DNA of 40,091 nt, taken from positions 1-40,091 of the forward strand of contig NZ_DJFS01000083.1 of NCBI RefSeq assembly GCF_002432125.1. The letters are read 5' to 3'. Below the pieces are notes generated by a model. The model ran no database searches and had not been told where the DNA came from. It saw only the letters and a list, made by a program, of their open reading frames with translations. Of the stretch, positions 5,696 through 14,252 are shown one piece after another (positions within the stretch are counted from its first letter, which is position 1; each line of letters starts with the position of its first letter). The DNA is from Brevundimonas sp. UBA5866 (GTDB taxonomy: Bacteria; Pseudomonadota; Alphaproteobacteria; Caulobacterales; Caulobacteraceae). Position numbers and translations under genes: made by a program.

Positions 5696-8089
5696 ATGAA
5701 GCGAGCCTCTCCTCCCGTGACGAATATTTCGCGTTTTTGTGCGGCCGGTGCGCCGTGGGTTTTGCTGGCTGCGGCATCGCAGGTCTGGGCCGCAGAGGCC
5801 GATGTGCAAGGTCCGACACCGGTTTCCGAAATCGTTGTCACTGCCGAGCGCGGTCGCGATGTCCTGGCGCGCGTCCCGCTCTCGCTGAGCGTGACCGATG
5901 CGGCGCTTATGCGTGATCTGGGTCTGAGAGACATCAAGGACCTGCAACTGACGACGCCGGGCCTGCTGACGGCTTCGTCCTCGAACCAGACCTTCACCAC
6001 GGCCCGCATCCGCGGCGTGGGCACGGTGGGCGACAACCCGGGCGTGGAAAGCGCCGTCGGTGTGATGGTGGACGGCATCTACCGTCCGCGCAACGGTGTG
6101 GCGCTGGGCGATCTGGGCGAGGTCGAGCGCGTCGAGGTGCTGAAAGGTCCGCAGCCGACCCTGTTCGGCAAGAACGCCTCGGCGGGTATCATCAATGTGG
6201 TGACGGCGGTGCCTTCCTTCGACCCGTCGTTGAGCCTCGAGGGCACCTTTGGCGAGCATGGCACGAAGGGCGGCAGCATCGGTCTGAACGGCCCATTGGT
6301 CGATGACCGTCTGGCCGGTCGTCTGTATGTCGCCACGCGCCAGCGCGACGGCTTCTATACGGTCCGGACGGGTGAAGGGCCGCGCACGGCGACCGACGAC
6401 CAGAACGAAAACTATGATACCGTCCGCGGCCAACTGTTGTGGGCGCCGCGCGAGACGATCAGCGCCCGTCTGAGTGCGGACTATACGGCGCGGGACGAGC
6501 GGTGTTGCGTCGGTGTTCAGGTCCTGACCGGACCGACGGCTCCCATTCTGGCTGTGCTTTCCCCGGACGGCGGCGTGATGGCGACGCCGGATCCGGATGC
6601 CCGCATCGCCTATTCAAACCGCGACACCAATACCCGCATACGTGATCGCGGCGTCTCCCTGCATGTGGACGCCGATCTGGGGTGGGCACGTCTGGCGTCG
6701 GTGACGGCCTATCGCGACTGGCGCGGCGTGATTTCGCAGGACTGGGACTTTACCTCGGCGGACATAGCCTATCGTCCCGATGACGGAAGCTGGTCCAACC
6801 GTTTCCGTACCCTGTCGCAGGAGTTCCGCCTGTCGGGCGAGGCGGCGCGTCTGGATTGGAGCGCGGGCCTGTTTCTGGCCGACGAGAAGCTCAGCCGCCG
6901 TGACAGCATCCTGTATGGCCGCGACTATGAGGAATATGTCGGACGTCTGCTGACCCGCAATGCGGGCAACCCGCTGGGGCAGGCCGATGGAGTGTCGCAA
7001 CTGACGGGCCTGCCGTTCGGCGCGAACTTCATCGAGGGTGAAGGCCAGTGGGACGCCTATGGCCAGCGGGCCAAGTCGGCGGCCCTGTTCGGGCAACTGG
7101 ATTATCATCTGACGGATGCCGTAACGCTCAGTGCAGGCCTGCGGGCGGCGCACGAGAAAAAGACCATGACCGCCGAGTACCGCAACACCGACGGCGGGGC
7201 GGCCTGTGCGGCGGCGCTGGCGCGGGGGGTGAGCAACGCCATGCTGTGCCTGCCGTGGTCGAACCCGGCGTTCAACGATTTGAAGCAGTCAGAAAGCCTG
7301 ACCGACGAGGGCGTGACCGGCATGGTTCGCGCCGAATGGCAGGTCAGTGATCAGGTGCGCCTGTATGGCGGCTGGTCCCGTGGGCGCAAGAACGGCGGCT
7401 TCAATCTGGATCGCGGCCAGACCAATCTGGTACCCGATAGCACGCGCGCCTTCCCGTCAGAGCGGGTGGACGCGTTCGAGGTCGGCTCCAAGGCGGTGTT
7501 GCTGGACGATACCCTGTTGCTGTCGGTCGCGGCCTTCCGCCAGACCTATGAGAACTTCCAGCTCAACACCTTCCTCGGCACCACCTTCCTTGTGCGCTCC
7601 ATCCCCGAAGTGCGGGCCAAGGGGGCTGAGGTCGATGCCATCTGGCGTCCGGTGGAGGGTCTGTCGCTGCAGGGGGGCGTGACCTATGCCCAGACCGAAT
7701 ACGGCAATGATCCGATTGCGGGCCTGCCCTTGCTGGCAGGCAAACGGATGAGCTTTGCGCCGTTGTGGTCGGGGGCGCTGTCGGGCACCTATGAGCGCAA
7801 TGTATGGGGCGACCTGACCGGACGTGTGACCTTGGGCGCGAAATACAGCTCTGCCTACAATACCGGCTCCGACCTTGACCCGATCAAGGTCCAGCCCGCC
7901 CACTGGCGCGTCGATGGCCGCATCGCACTGGCGCGTGAAGAAGCGTGGAGCGTCGAGGTCTGGGGCCGGAACCTGTTCGATGAAAACTATCGTCAGGTCG
8001 CGTTCGGTGCGCCCTTCCAGACCGGAACACTCGGCGCATTCCTGGGCGAGCCGCGCACTATGGGCGTCACGCTCAGGCTGATGCGCTAG
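5696..8089 (+). CDS. TonB-dependent outer-membrane receptor
   Basis: A protein of 797 residues from ATG 5696 (a TTG at 5654 is possible in frame). A signal peptide ends near QVWAAEA. A TonB-box-like stretch follows (SEIVVTAERGRD), then the plug domain (VPLSLSVTDAALMRDLGL, RIRGVGTVG, VERVEVLKGPQPTLFGKNAS, AGIINVVT) and a ~600-residue beta-barrel ending in a typical aromatic-rich region and VTLRLMR. This is the plug type common in Caulobacter and sphingomonads. The substrate cannot be read from sequence; an iron chelate or a plant-derived compound is possible. No N-terminal STN signalling domain is present. The gene is convergent with the DUF983 gene, 6 nt apart. Confidence 0.92.
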   Translation: MKRASPPVTNISRFCAAGAPWVLLAAASQVWAAEADVQGPTPVSEIVVTAERGRDVLARVPLSLSVTDAALMRDLGLRDIKDLQLTTPGLLTASSSNQTFTTARIRGVGTVGDNPGVESAVGVMVDGIYRPRNGVALGDLGEVERVEVLKGPQPTLFGKNASAGIINVVTAVPSFDPSLSLEGTFGEHGTKGGSIGLNGPLVDDRLAGRLYVATRQRDGFYTVRTGEGPRTATDDQNENYDTVRGQLLWAPRETISARLSADYTARDERCCVGVQVLTGPTAPILAVLSPDGGVMATPDPDARIAYSNRDTNTRIRDRGVSLHVDADLGWARLASVTAYRDWRGVISQDWDFTSADIAYRPDDGSWSNRFRTLSQEFRLSGEAARLDWSAGLFLADEKLSRRDSILYGRDYEEYVGRLLTRNAGNPLGQADGVSQLTGLPFGANFIEGEGQWDAYGQRAKSAALFGQLDYHLTDAVTLSAGLRAAHEKKTMTAEYRNTDGGAACAAALARGVSNAMLCLPWSNPAFNDLKQSESLTDEGVTGMVRAEWQVSDQVRLYGGWSRGRKNGGFNLDRGQTNLVPDSTRAFPSERVDAFEVGSKAVLLDDTLLLSVAAFRQTYENFQLNTFLGTTFLVRSIPEVRAKGAEVDAIWRPVEGLSLQGGVTYAQTEYGNDPIAGLPLLAGKRMSFAPLWSGALSGTYERNVWGDLTGRVTLGAKYSSAYNTGSDLDPIKVQPAHWRVDGRIALAREEAWSVEVWGRNLFDENYRQVAFGAPFQTGTLGAFLGEPRTMGVTLRLMR

Positions 8090-8095
8090 CTGCGG

Positions 8096-8464
8096 TCAGA
8101 ACCGCGCTTCGGTGGCCTTGTGCTTGTATTGGGCGCAGGCCATCCAGCCCTTGAACGGACGCAGCAGGCCAAGGCACATCACGACGATCAGCGGGAAGGT
8201 GAACGCCATGTGCACCCAGATCGGCGGGTGGATGGTGAACTCGAAGATCATGAAGCCGACCATGCCCAGCGTGCCCATGATGGACATGACGAAGAAGGCC
8301 GGACCATCGGCGGTGTCGGCAAAGCTGTAGTCCAGACCGCACTTCGAGCATTTGTCGGTGATGGTCAGGAAGCCTTTGAACAGCGGGCCTTCACCGCAGC
8401 GCGGGCAGCGGCAGCGGATGCCCGTAAGGACAGGGTTGAGCGGCGGGTACTGTTCGTCGGACAC
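8096..8464 (-). CDS. DUF983 family membrane protein with zinc ribbon
   Basis: A protein of 122 residues. Two CxxC pairs form a probable zinc ribbon (CRCPRCGEGPLFKGFL at ~18-33 and CSKCGLDY at ~39-46), the DUF983 signature. Two hydrophobic helices follow (PAFFVMSIMGTLGMVGFMIF and MAFTFPLIVVMCLGLL), then a short basic/polar tail. The start appears to be GTG at 8464. DUF983 proteins are widespread in alphaproteobacteria, often near cytochrome oxidase genes; their function is not established, and no oxidase gene is present here. Confidence 0.88.
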   Translation of the reverse strand: MSDEQYPPLNPVLTGIRCRCPRCGEGPLFKGFLTITDKCSKCGLDYSFADTADGPAFFVMSIMGTLGMVGFMIFEFTIHPPIWVHMAFTFPLIVVMCLGLLRPFKGWMACAQYKHKATEARF

Positions 8465-8573
8465 GGTGTGAATTCCACATTCAGGCGGGCGATGTGCGTC
8501 GCCGCACGTGGGTACTGATGTCGGATTTTATCGCTATCAGTTCAAGCGGTCGTTTTGTCCAACCAAGCTTAAC

Positions 8574-8587
8574 CGTCGTTAACGACG
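8574..8587. promoter_or_regulatory. Perfect palindrome with paired TTAA motifs upstream of the TPR gene
   Basis: CGTCGTTAACGACG is a perfect 14-nt palindrome 32 nt before the ATG at 8620. It lies within CTTAACCGTCGTTAACG, two TTAA motifs 6 nt apart. That is one base short of the CtrA spacing, so it may be a degenerate CtrA site or another factor's operator. Confidence 0.3.
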
Positions 8588-8619
8588 AGGAAAGCCCCTT
8601 GGGGTGACAATGGGGGGAT

Positions 8620-11493
8620 ATGTCCGGGGCCCGTGCGACCAAGCGTGTTTTGAAGACCTCTGCTGCGGCTGCCGCGGCAGGGGTTTTGGTGTTTGCACCA
8701 CTGGAAATGCCGCTGGCCGTGGCGCAGGCAGGCGATCCCATAGAAATCCGTATCGGCGCGAATGACGCCTTTACCCGCGTCGAGTTCGCGGGCGTCATCG
8801 GTCGTCGTGCGCAGGTTCGCCAGCAGGGGCAGCAGGTGATTGTGCGGCTCGGATCGACCGCCGCACCCGATGTCAGCCGCCTGAAGGTCGATCCGCCCAA
8901 AGGAATTACCAAGGTCGAGACACGCGCCGTACCGGGCGCGACGGAACTGGTACTGACACTGGCAGACGGGGCGGCTGTCGGTAGCGGCAGTGCGGATGGC
9001 TCGGTCTGGGTGAACATCCGGCCCGATGGTCCGGTGGCGCAAACAGGCGCGGCTGCGACCGGATCTGCCACCGTTCCGCTGTCCGTCGTGCACGAGAACG
9101 GTCGGGCGCGTCTGACCTTCGGTTTCAAATCTCCGGTCGCGGCGGCTGTGTTCAAACGCGGCAATGCGGTCTGGGCTGTGTTCGACACCAAGGCTGCGGT
9201 CCAGATCAAATCGGGCGAAGCCCAGGGTATCCGCTGGGCCGCAGGGCCGGACTATACGGTCGTGCGGATCGAAGTGTCTTCGGCCCAGCCGGTGTCTGCG
9301 ATCGCCGATGGTTCCAACTGGATCGTTTCCCTGGGCGAGAGCCGCGCGGGTGAAGCGATAGAGATCGTGCGCGATGACGAGGTGAAGGCCAGTCTGGCCG
9401 CGCGGATGTCGGGAGCCAGACGCACGATCTGGATCACCGATCCCATGTCGGGCGAGCGTATCGCCACCGTGCCCGCCCTTGGCCCGGTCAAGGGCGTTGC
9501 GGTGGGCCGACGCTCGGTTGAGGCCAATATCCTGCCCACGGCCCAGGGCATGGCGGTTGAATCCTATGCCGATGATCTGACGGTACAGGCAGCGGCGGAC
9601 CGCGTTGTGGTCAGCCGCAGTGGCGGCCTGAAATTGTCCTCGCCCAAGGCGGCATTGGAGGCGGCAGGCGCACCTGCGGTCGATGCGCCACGGGCGGCCC
9701 GTTTTCCGGGCCTGGTCCAGACAGGCTGGGCCAACACCGGCACTGTCGGGTTTTCTGTCCGTCACCGTGATCTGCAGCGGGCGGCGCAGGAAGAGATGGG
9801 CCGCGCGGTAGACGAGCCGCGCGCGCCGGTCGAGGCGCGTCTGGCCTATGCCCGTTTCCTTGTTGGATCCGGCCTTCACTACGAAGCCATTGGCATTCTG
9901 AATGCCCTGATCGAACAGACGCCGGGCATGCTGGGCGTTCCCGAGGTGCGCGGACTGCGCGGGGCGGCCAGGGCCAGTATCGGACGCCTGGAAGAGGCGG
10001 AAACCGATTTCACCTCCGGCGCTCTGGCCAATGATCCGGCCAGTCGGGTGTGGCAGGGCTATATCGCCAGCCAGCAGGCCGACTGGGCCACGGCGCGGCG
10101 TATGTTTGCGGCGGGCGCCAGCGCGGTTGATGCCTTCCCCGCGGAATGGCGTGCGCGGTTCGGCACAGCCCACGCAATGGCGGCACTGGAAACCGACGAC
10201 AAGGGCGGAGCCCGCGAACTGCTGAACTATGTGTTCGGACAACCGGCCGTGCCTGCGGTGGATCGTCTGGCTGCGCGTCTGGTTCAGGCCCGCCTGCTGG
10301 AAGCCGAAGGGCAGTCGGACAGGGCGATGGCCATCTATACGGCGGCCTCACGCGCGGGCGTTGACAATATCCGCACGACGGCCAAGCTGGGCGTTGTGCG
10401 TCTGTCACTGGCCAAGGGCACCCTGACCGCGGACAAGGCGGCCAAGGAGCTGGAACTGCTGAAATGGCGGTGGCGCGGGGATGGCATCGAGCTGGCGGTG
10501 ATCCAGTCTCTGGGTGAGCTTTATCTGTCGCAAGGGCGTTACCGCGAGGCGCTGACCGCGCTGAAGACGGCGGGCAGCCGGATTACCAGCCTGCCCGGTG
10601 GTGCGCGGCTTCAGGAGCAGCTGGATCGCGCGTTCCGTGCCATGTTCCTGGAAGGCGCTGCCGATGGCCTGCAGCCGGTTCAGGCGCTGGCCCTGTTCTT
10701 TGACTTCAGAGAGCTGACGCCGGTCGGGGCGGACGGCGATGAAATGGTGCGCCGTCTGGCGCGTCGCCTGATCGACGTGGACCTGCTGGACCAGGCGGCG
10801 GAGCTTCTGAAATATCAGGCGGAGAACCGGCTGGACGGTGTGGCCCGGGCGCAGGTGTCGGCCAATCTGGCGGCTGTGTATTTGATGAACCGCCAGCCGG
10901 AACCGGCGCTGCAGGCCTTGTGGAGTTCGCGTTCCACCCTGTTGCCCAATGCGGTTGCTGCCGAGCGTCGCGCGCTGGAGGCCCGGGCCCTGATGGAGCT
11001 GGGCCGTTTTGACCACGCAATAGAGGTGCTGGGCCGTGATGCGTCTCCGGCAGCCCGTCAGGTGCGTGCTGAGATCCTTTGGAAGCAGGAAAAATGGGGC
11101 GATGCGGCGGCTCTGTACGAACAGGGGCTGGGCGAGCGCTACAAGGATGCCGCCATACCCCTGACGGCGGTGGAAGAGACGCATTTGATCCGTGCCGGCG
11201 TCGGTTATTCCCTGGCACGCAACGGGGCCGCACTGACGCGTCTGTCCTCGCGCTACAGCGGATTTGCCGAGCGGGCCCGCTCTCCCGGTGCGGTTCGTAT
11301 CGCGCTGGCCGGTTTGGAAGGGCAGGGCAGCGGCGGTGTGGGTGACTTCGGCAATCTGAGCGCACAGGCCGATGCCTATGCCGGCTGGATCGCCCAGACC
11401 AAAGCCGCCTTCCGCGAGCGTACCCAGTCGCAAGCCGAGGGACCGGCCAACGCCGCCGCACGTCCGGCAGCGGCTCCTGCGGCCGCAGGGTAG
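8620..11493 (+). CDS. Large TPR-repeat envelope protein with N-terminal beta-rich domains
   Basis: A protein of 957 residues. An Ala-rich signal or anchor sequence (~12-40) precedes two beta-rich segments (~42-130 and ~150-250) resembling AMIN-type domains (IRIGANDAFTRVEFAG; RLTFGFKSPVAAAV). From ~390 to ~900 helical TPR-like repeats dominate (APVEARLAYARFLVGSG, YREALTALKTAG, ELGRFDHAIEVLGRD). The end is Ala/Pro-rich and disordered. It probably acts in the periplasm as a protein-interaction scaffold. Its position beside the fliOP/flgBC cluster suggests, but does not prove, a role in motility or envelope assembly. The start follows a G-rich Shine-Dalgarno. A palindrome (CCTGC/GCAGG, 11476-11489) and six T at 11502-11507 may terminate it. 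Confidence 0.8.
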   Translation: MSGARATKRVLKTSAAAAAAGVLVFAPLEMPLAVAQAGDPIEIRIGANDAFTRVEFAGVIGRRAQVRQQGQQVIVRLGSTAAPDVSRLKVDPPKGITKVETRAVPGATELVLTLADGAAVGSGSADGSVWVNIRPDGPVAQTGAAATGSATVPLSVVHENGRARLTFGFKSPVAAAVFKRGNAVWAVFDTKAAVQIKSGEAQGIRWAAGPDYTVVRIEVSSAQPVSAIADGSNWIVSLGESRAGEAIEIVRDDEVKASLAARMSGARRTIWITDPMSGERIATVPALGPVKGVAVGRRSVEANILPTAQGMAVESYADDLTVQAAADRVVVSRSGGLKLSSPKAALEAAGAPAVDAPRAARFPGLVQTGWANTGTVGFSVRHRDLQRAAQEEMGRAVDEPRAPVEARLAYARFLVGSGLHYEAIGILNALIEQTPGMLGVPEVRGLRGAARASIGRLEEAETDFTSGALANDPASRVWQGYIASQQADWATARRMFAAGASAVDAFPAEWRARFGTAHAMAALETDDKGGARELLNYVFGQPAVPAVDRLAARLVQARLLEAEGQSDRAMAIYTAASRAGVDNIRTTAKLGVVRLSLAKGTLTADKAAKELELLKWRWRGDGIELAVIQSLGELYLSQGRYREALTALKTAGSRITSLPGGARLQEQLDRAFRAMFLEGAADGLQPVQALALFFDFRELTPVGADGDEMVRRLARRLIDVDLLDQAAELLKYQAENRLDGVARAQVSANLAAVYLMNRQPEPALQALWSSRSTLLPNAVAAERRALEARALMELGRFDHAIEVLGRDASPAARQVRAEILWKQEKWGDAAALYEQGLGERYKDAAIPLTAVEETHLIRAGVGYSLARNGAALTRLSSRYSGFAERARSPGAVRIALAGLEGQGSGGVGDFGNLSAQADAYAGWIAQTKAAFRERTQSQAEGPANAAARPAAAPAAAG

Positions 11494-11616
11494 ATCATCC
11501 GTTTTTTGGTATTCGGCGGGCTTTGTCGCCTTAACGGCGATGGCGTCGCTGTCTTCGCTTAATGGCCCGTATGCGAAGGGCGGCATCACTGGACATGGCC
11601 AGCGGTAGAAATGGAA

Positions 11617-11642
11617 ACGGCGACCCCGTGAGGAGCCGCCGT
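11617..11642 (-). terminator. Possible terminator of the HU gene
   Basis: On the minus strand, ACGGCG...CGCCGT (6-bp stem, 14-nt loop with partial inner pairing) is followed by TTTCCATTTCT, starting 12 nt after the HU stop. Confidence 0.45.
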
Positions 11643-11654
11643 TGTCCGTAAGGA

Positions 11655-11933
11655 TTAGCTGTTCACAGCGTCCTTGAGCGGCTTCGACACGCGGAAGCGC
11701 ACGGCCTTCGAGGCCGGGATCTTGATGGTCGCGCCGGTAGCCGGGTTGCGGCCTTCGCGCTCTGCACGCTCGGCGGTGTCGAACACGCCGAGGTTCGAGA
11801 TGCGCACGTCGCCGCCCGACTTGAGCGACTTGTGGATGTTTTCGACGATGGCGGTCAGCACCTTGCCGGCGTCAGCTTGCGAAACACCTGCGTCCTTGGC
11901 GACAGCAGCGATCAGTTCGGCTTGAGTGGTCAT
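11655..11933 (-). CDS. hup: HU-family histone-like DNA-binding protein
   Basis: A protein of 92 residues, the usual HU length. The helical dimerisation part (MTTQAELIAAVAKDAGVSQ, VLTAIVENIHKSLKSGG) is followed by RISNLGVF and the beta-arm region GRNPATGATIKIPAS, which carries the DNA-intercalating Pro of the (R)NPATG motif. It ends FRVSKPLKDAVNS. It bends and compacts DNA as a homodimer. The frame is open 35 codons upstream of ATG 11933, but that part is not HU-like. It is transcribed in the same direction as fliOP, 116 nt downstream of fliP, most likely from its own promoter. Confidence 0.95.
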   Translation of the reverse strand: MTTQAELIAAVAKDAGVSQADAGKVLTAIVENIHKSLKSGGDVRISNLGVFDTAERAEREGRNPATGATIKIPASKAVRFRVSKPLKDAVNS

Positions 11934-12040
11934 GAGGGTCGTTTCCCAAAGTGGTCGCCCGCGAACGTCGGGCGAAGATGAGGGATCAACGACGGTTTCG
12001 GGCGATTTGGCAAGCCCCCAAACTGCGCAAAAGCCCACGT

Positions 12041-12061
12041 GGCGGGGTTTTATCCCCCGCC
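12041..12061 (-). terminator. Hairpin at the end of fliP
   Basis: A GGCGGGG/CCCCGCC stem with a 7-nt loop overlaps the fliP stop codon on the minus strand; CTTTT follows 8 nt later. It is a plausible but imperfect terminator separating fliP from HU. Confidence 0.45.
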
Positions 12062-12856
12062 AGCCGCTCTTTGGAAGCTCTCGACGAGGCTTCCGGCGAC
12101 CAATCGCCAGCCATCCACGAGCACGAAAAAGATCAGTTTGAACGGCAGCGACACCACCGCTGGCGGAAGCATCATCATACCCATCGACATCAGCACGCTG
12201 GCAACGACCAGATCGATCACAAGAAACGGAACGAAAAGAAGAAATCCGATTTCGAAAGCCTTCTTCAATTCACTGATCATGAAGGCCGGGGTGACCACCC
12301 TGAGGGGCAGTTCCTGAATGTCGGAAGGGGGCTCGATTTTGGCCAGTCGGGTGAACAGTCCGAGGTCCGCACGGTCCACCTGCGCCAGCATAAAGGATTT
12401 TACAGGTTCTGACGCTGCATCGAACGCCTGGGGCAGTTCCATCTGCTGGTCCATCAGCGGACGGACCCCCGAATCATAGGCTTCCTGCCAGGTCGGAGCC
12501 ATGACGATGGCCGACAGGAACAGCGCCAGCGACACCAGCACGGCATTGGGCGGGGACTGTTGCAGGCCCAGCGCCGTCCGCAGCAGCGACAGCACGACGA
12601 CAATCCGCACAAAGCTGGTGGTCATGATGACGATGGACGGTGCCAGAGAAAGCACCGTCATCAGGGCGATGAGCTGCACCACCCGTTCCGACAGGCCCGC
12701 GCCCGTGCCAAGGTCCACATTGATCGCCGACTGGGCGAAAGAGGCGACAGGCCACGCCATACAGGCCAGCGTCACCAGTGCCGACAGGATGGCCGCGCGC
12801 TTCAACTCGGCACCGGTCGGTTTCACGAACAGCTTCATGCGCAGGTCGGCCTTCAT
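12050..12856 (-). CDS. fliP: FliP, flagellar type III export gate protein
   Basis: A protein of 268 residues. A signal-like first helix (LSALVTLACMAWPVASFAQ) precedes the conserved core: MTVLSLAPSIVIMTTSFVRI, VVLSLLRTALGLQQSPPN, and the second half FMISELKKAFEIGFLLFVPF, SMGMMMLPPAVVSLPFK. FliP5-FliQ4-FliR1 forms the helical export gate in the inner membrane. The start ATG overlaps the fliO stop by 4 nt (ATGA), so translation is coupled. In this genome fliOP is split from fliQR-flhB by about 2.5 kb, with the flgBC-fliE genes in between. Confidence 0.97.
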   Translation of the reverse strand: MKADLRMKLFVKPTGAELKRAAILSALVTLACMAWPVASFAQSAINVDLGTGAGLSERVVQLIALMTVLSLAPSIVIMTTSFVRIVVVLSLLRTALGLQQSPPNAVLVSLALFLSAIVMAPTWQEAYDSGVRPLMDQQMELPQAFDAASEPVKSFMLAQVDRADLGLFTRLAKIEPPSDIQELPLRVVTPAFMISELKKAFEIGFLLFVPFLVIDLVVASVLMSMGMMMLPPAVVSLPFKLIFFVLVDGWRLVAGSLVESFQRAAGGG

Positions 12857-13239
12857 AGCTGGTCTCCCAGCGCGCGGGCGCGTGAATAGGGCGATTTCAT
12901 TCCCGACAGGGCATCGTCCAGACGACCGGTCGCCGCGTCCCCGGCCGTCGCGGCAGGGACAGGCGGATCGACAGGGCCGCGCGGCTCGATCAGTTCGCGC
13001 CCCTCGCCCAGAAGTAGCAGGCGCTCTTCCTGATCGACCTTGACCAGAACCAGACGGCGCGACGGATCCAGCATAAGGGTCTCGATGACCTTGAGCCGCC
13101 TGTCGCGTCGCGGGGCCGAGCCCTGGAGCTTTGCCATGAGGTCGGGCGCATAGCGGCGCACCACATAGGCCGCCATACCGATAAGGCCCAGTGTGATGGC
13201 GAGACCGAATACGGCTCGCAGCAGGTCAATCCAGTTCAT
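12853..13239 (-). CDS. fliO: FliO, flagellar export gate assembly protein
   Basis: A protein of 128 residues. A single membrane helix near the N-terminus (LRAVFGLAITLGLIGMAAYVV) is followed by a basic stretch and the FliO cytoplasmic domain (RRLKVIETLMLDPSRRLVLVKVDQEERLLLLG). The C-terminal third is Ala/Pro-rich. FliO is a chaperone for FliP ring assembly. Identity rests on this short conserved block plus the directly overlapping fliP. The gene is divergent from flgB across a 141-nt region with a CtrA-type box. Confidence 0.9.
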   Translation of the reverse strand: MNWIDLLRAVFGLAITLGLIGMAAYVVRRYAPDLMAKLQGSAPRRDRRLKVIETLMLDPSRRLVLVKVDQEERLLLLGEGRELIEPRGPVDPPVPAATAGDAATGRLDDALSGMKSPYSRARALGDQL

Positions 13240-13298
13240 CGATTATCCGAGGCCCCCGGCACGCGCCGTTCTTAAGGCCAAGGTTTCTGCCAACGTGG

Positions 13299-13313
13299 TT
13301 AACACGGCTTTAA
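13299..13313. promoter_or_regulatory. Perfect CtrA-type box (TTAA-N7-TTAA) between fliO and flgB
   Basis: TTAA at 13299-13302 and TTAA at 13310-13313 are separated by exactly 7 nt, the full CtrA consensus, which is the same on both strands. It lies 67 nt ahead of the flgB ATG and 60 nt ahead of the fliO ATG. Known CtrA-activated flagellar promoters of Caulobacter have this box overlapping the -35. A TATTAA at 13325-13330 could be part of a -10 for flgB. Confidence 0.7.
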
Positions 13314-13380
13314 GATATAGGGACTATTAACCCTGTAGGCGGCAAATTCTGCCGATCGGGAAATATTCGGGGCGAGGGGC

Positions 13381-13788
13381 ATGTCCGTCACTGACCTGTC
13401 ACTGCTGAACCAGATCAAGGGGCGTCTTGGCTGGCTGGACGATCGCCAGCGCGTGATCGCCCAGAACGTCGCCAACTCGGACACGCCGGGCTATGCCGCG
13501 CGCGATCTGAAGGTGCCGACCGACTTCGCCAATGCAATGAACCGCCAGAACGGTGTGCGGATGATGGCCACCAACGCGGCCCATATCGTACCGCCCGGGC
13601 AGCCGGTGCGCTTCGACGTCAAGCGCACGCCAGACAGCGAAACGACGCTGGACGGCAATTCGGTCGTGGTCGAAGAACAGATGCTCAAAATGGCCGAGAG
13701 CCGCATGGCCTATGATGCGGCCATCGGCTTCTACCAGAAATCCATGTCGATGATCCGTATGGCAGCGCGCCGTCCGGGGCAGGGCTAA
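13381..13788 (+). CDS. flgB: FlgB, flagellar proximal rod protein
   Basis: A protein of 135 residues. The rod/hook N-terminal motif is present (LDDRQRVIAQNVANSDTPGYAARDLK, ~20-45), and the C-terminal helix ends VEEQMLKMAESRMAYDAAIGFYQK, as in FlgB. It is secreted by the flagellar type III apparatus without a cleaved signal. ATG 13381 follows a GAGGGG Shine-Dalgarno. It is first in flgB-flgC-fliE, with 15-nt spacers. Confidence 0.96.
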   Translation: MSVTDLSLLNQIKGRLGWLDDRQRVIAQNVANSDTPGYAARDLKVPTDFANAMNRQNGVRMMATNAAHIVPPGQPVRFDVKRTPDSETTLDGNSVVVEEQMLKMAESRMAYDAAIGFYQKSMSMIRMAARRPGQG

Positions 13789-13803
13789 CGGGAGAGATAA
13801 ACG

Positions 13804-14238
13804 ATGGCAGATCCGATCAACGGCCGTCCCGCAACCGCTCGTAATCCGGCCATGAGCGTGGCCGCTTCGGCTCTGCGCGCCCAGCAGTCGCGGATGCGTA
13901 TCATCGCCGAGAACATCGCCAATGCGAACTCGACCTCTCCGGTTGCCGGGGGCGATCCCTACCGTCGCCAGATGCCGGTGTTCCAGGCGCGTGACCTGAA
14001 TGGCACCACGGGTGTGGTGCTGGCCGATGTCCGTCCCGACCAGAGCGATTTCAAGCTGGAGTACGACCCGTCGCATCCGGCGGCCAATGCCGAGGGTTAT
14101 GTGCGCCGTCCCAATGTCGATACCCTGGTCGAGGCTATGGACATGCGCGAGGCCCAGCGCGCCTATGAAGCCAACCTCAATGTCATCGAGACGGCCCGCG
14201 TGATGGAATCGCGCACCCTCGACATCATCAAGCGTTAA
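13804..14238 (+). CDS. flgC: FlgC, flagellar proximal rod protein
   Basis: A protein of 144 residues, with the rod N-terminal signature SALRAQQSRMRIIAENIANANSTS (~20-43), a middle loop, and the FlgC-type C-terminus YVRRPNVDTLVEAMDMREAQRAYEANLNVIETAR. It sits between flgB and fliE with a Shine-Dalgarno (GGGAGA) in the 15-nt gap. It polymerises into the proximal rod above the MS ring. Confidence 0.96.
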   Translation: MADPINGRPATARNPAMSVAASALRAQQSRMRIIAENIANANSTSPVAGGDPYRRQMPVFQARDLNGTTGVVLADVRPDQSDFKLEYDPSHPAANAEGYVRRPNVDTLVEAMDMREAQRAYEANLNVIETARVMESRTLDIIKR

Positions 14239-14252
14239 GGGGCCGATAGACC

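Noticed and set aside
8569..10242. 557-codon open frame on the minus strand
   Set aside because: Antisense to the TPR gene; Arg/Gly/His-rich translation with no motif, signal peptide or Shine-Dalgarno.
10405..11589. 394-codon open frame on the minus strand
   Set aside because: Antisense to the second half of the TPR gene; low-quality composition.
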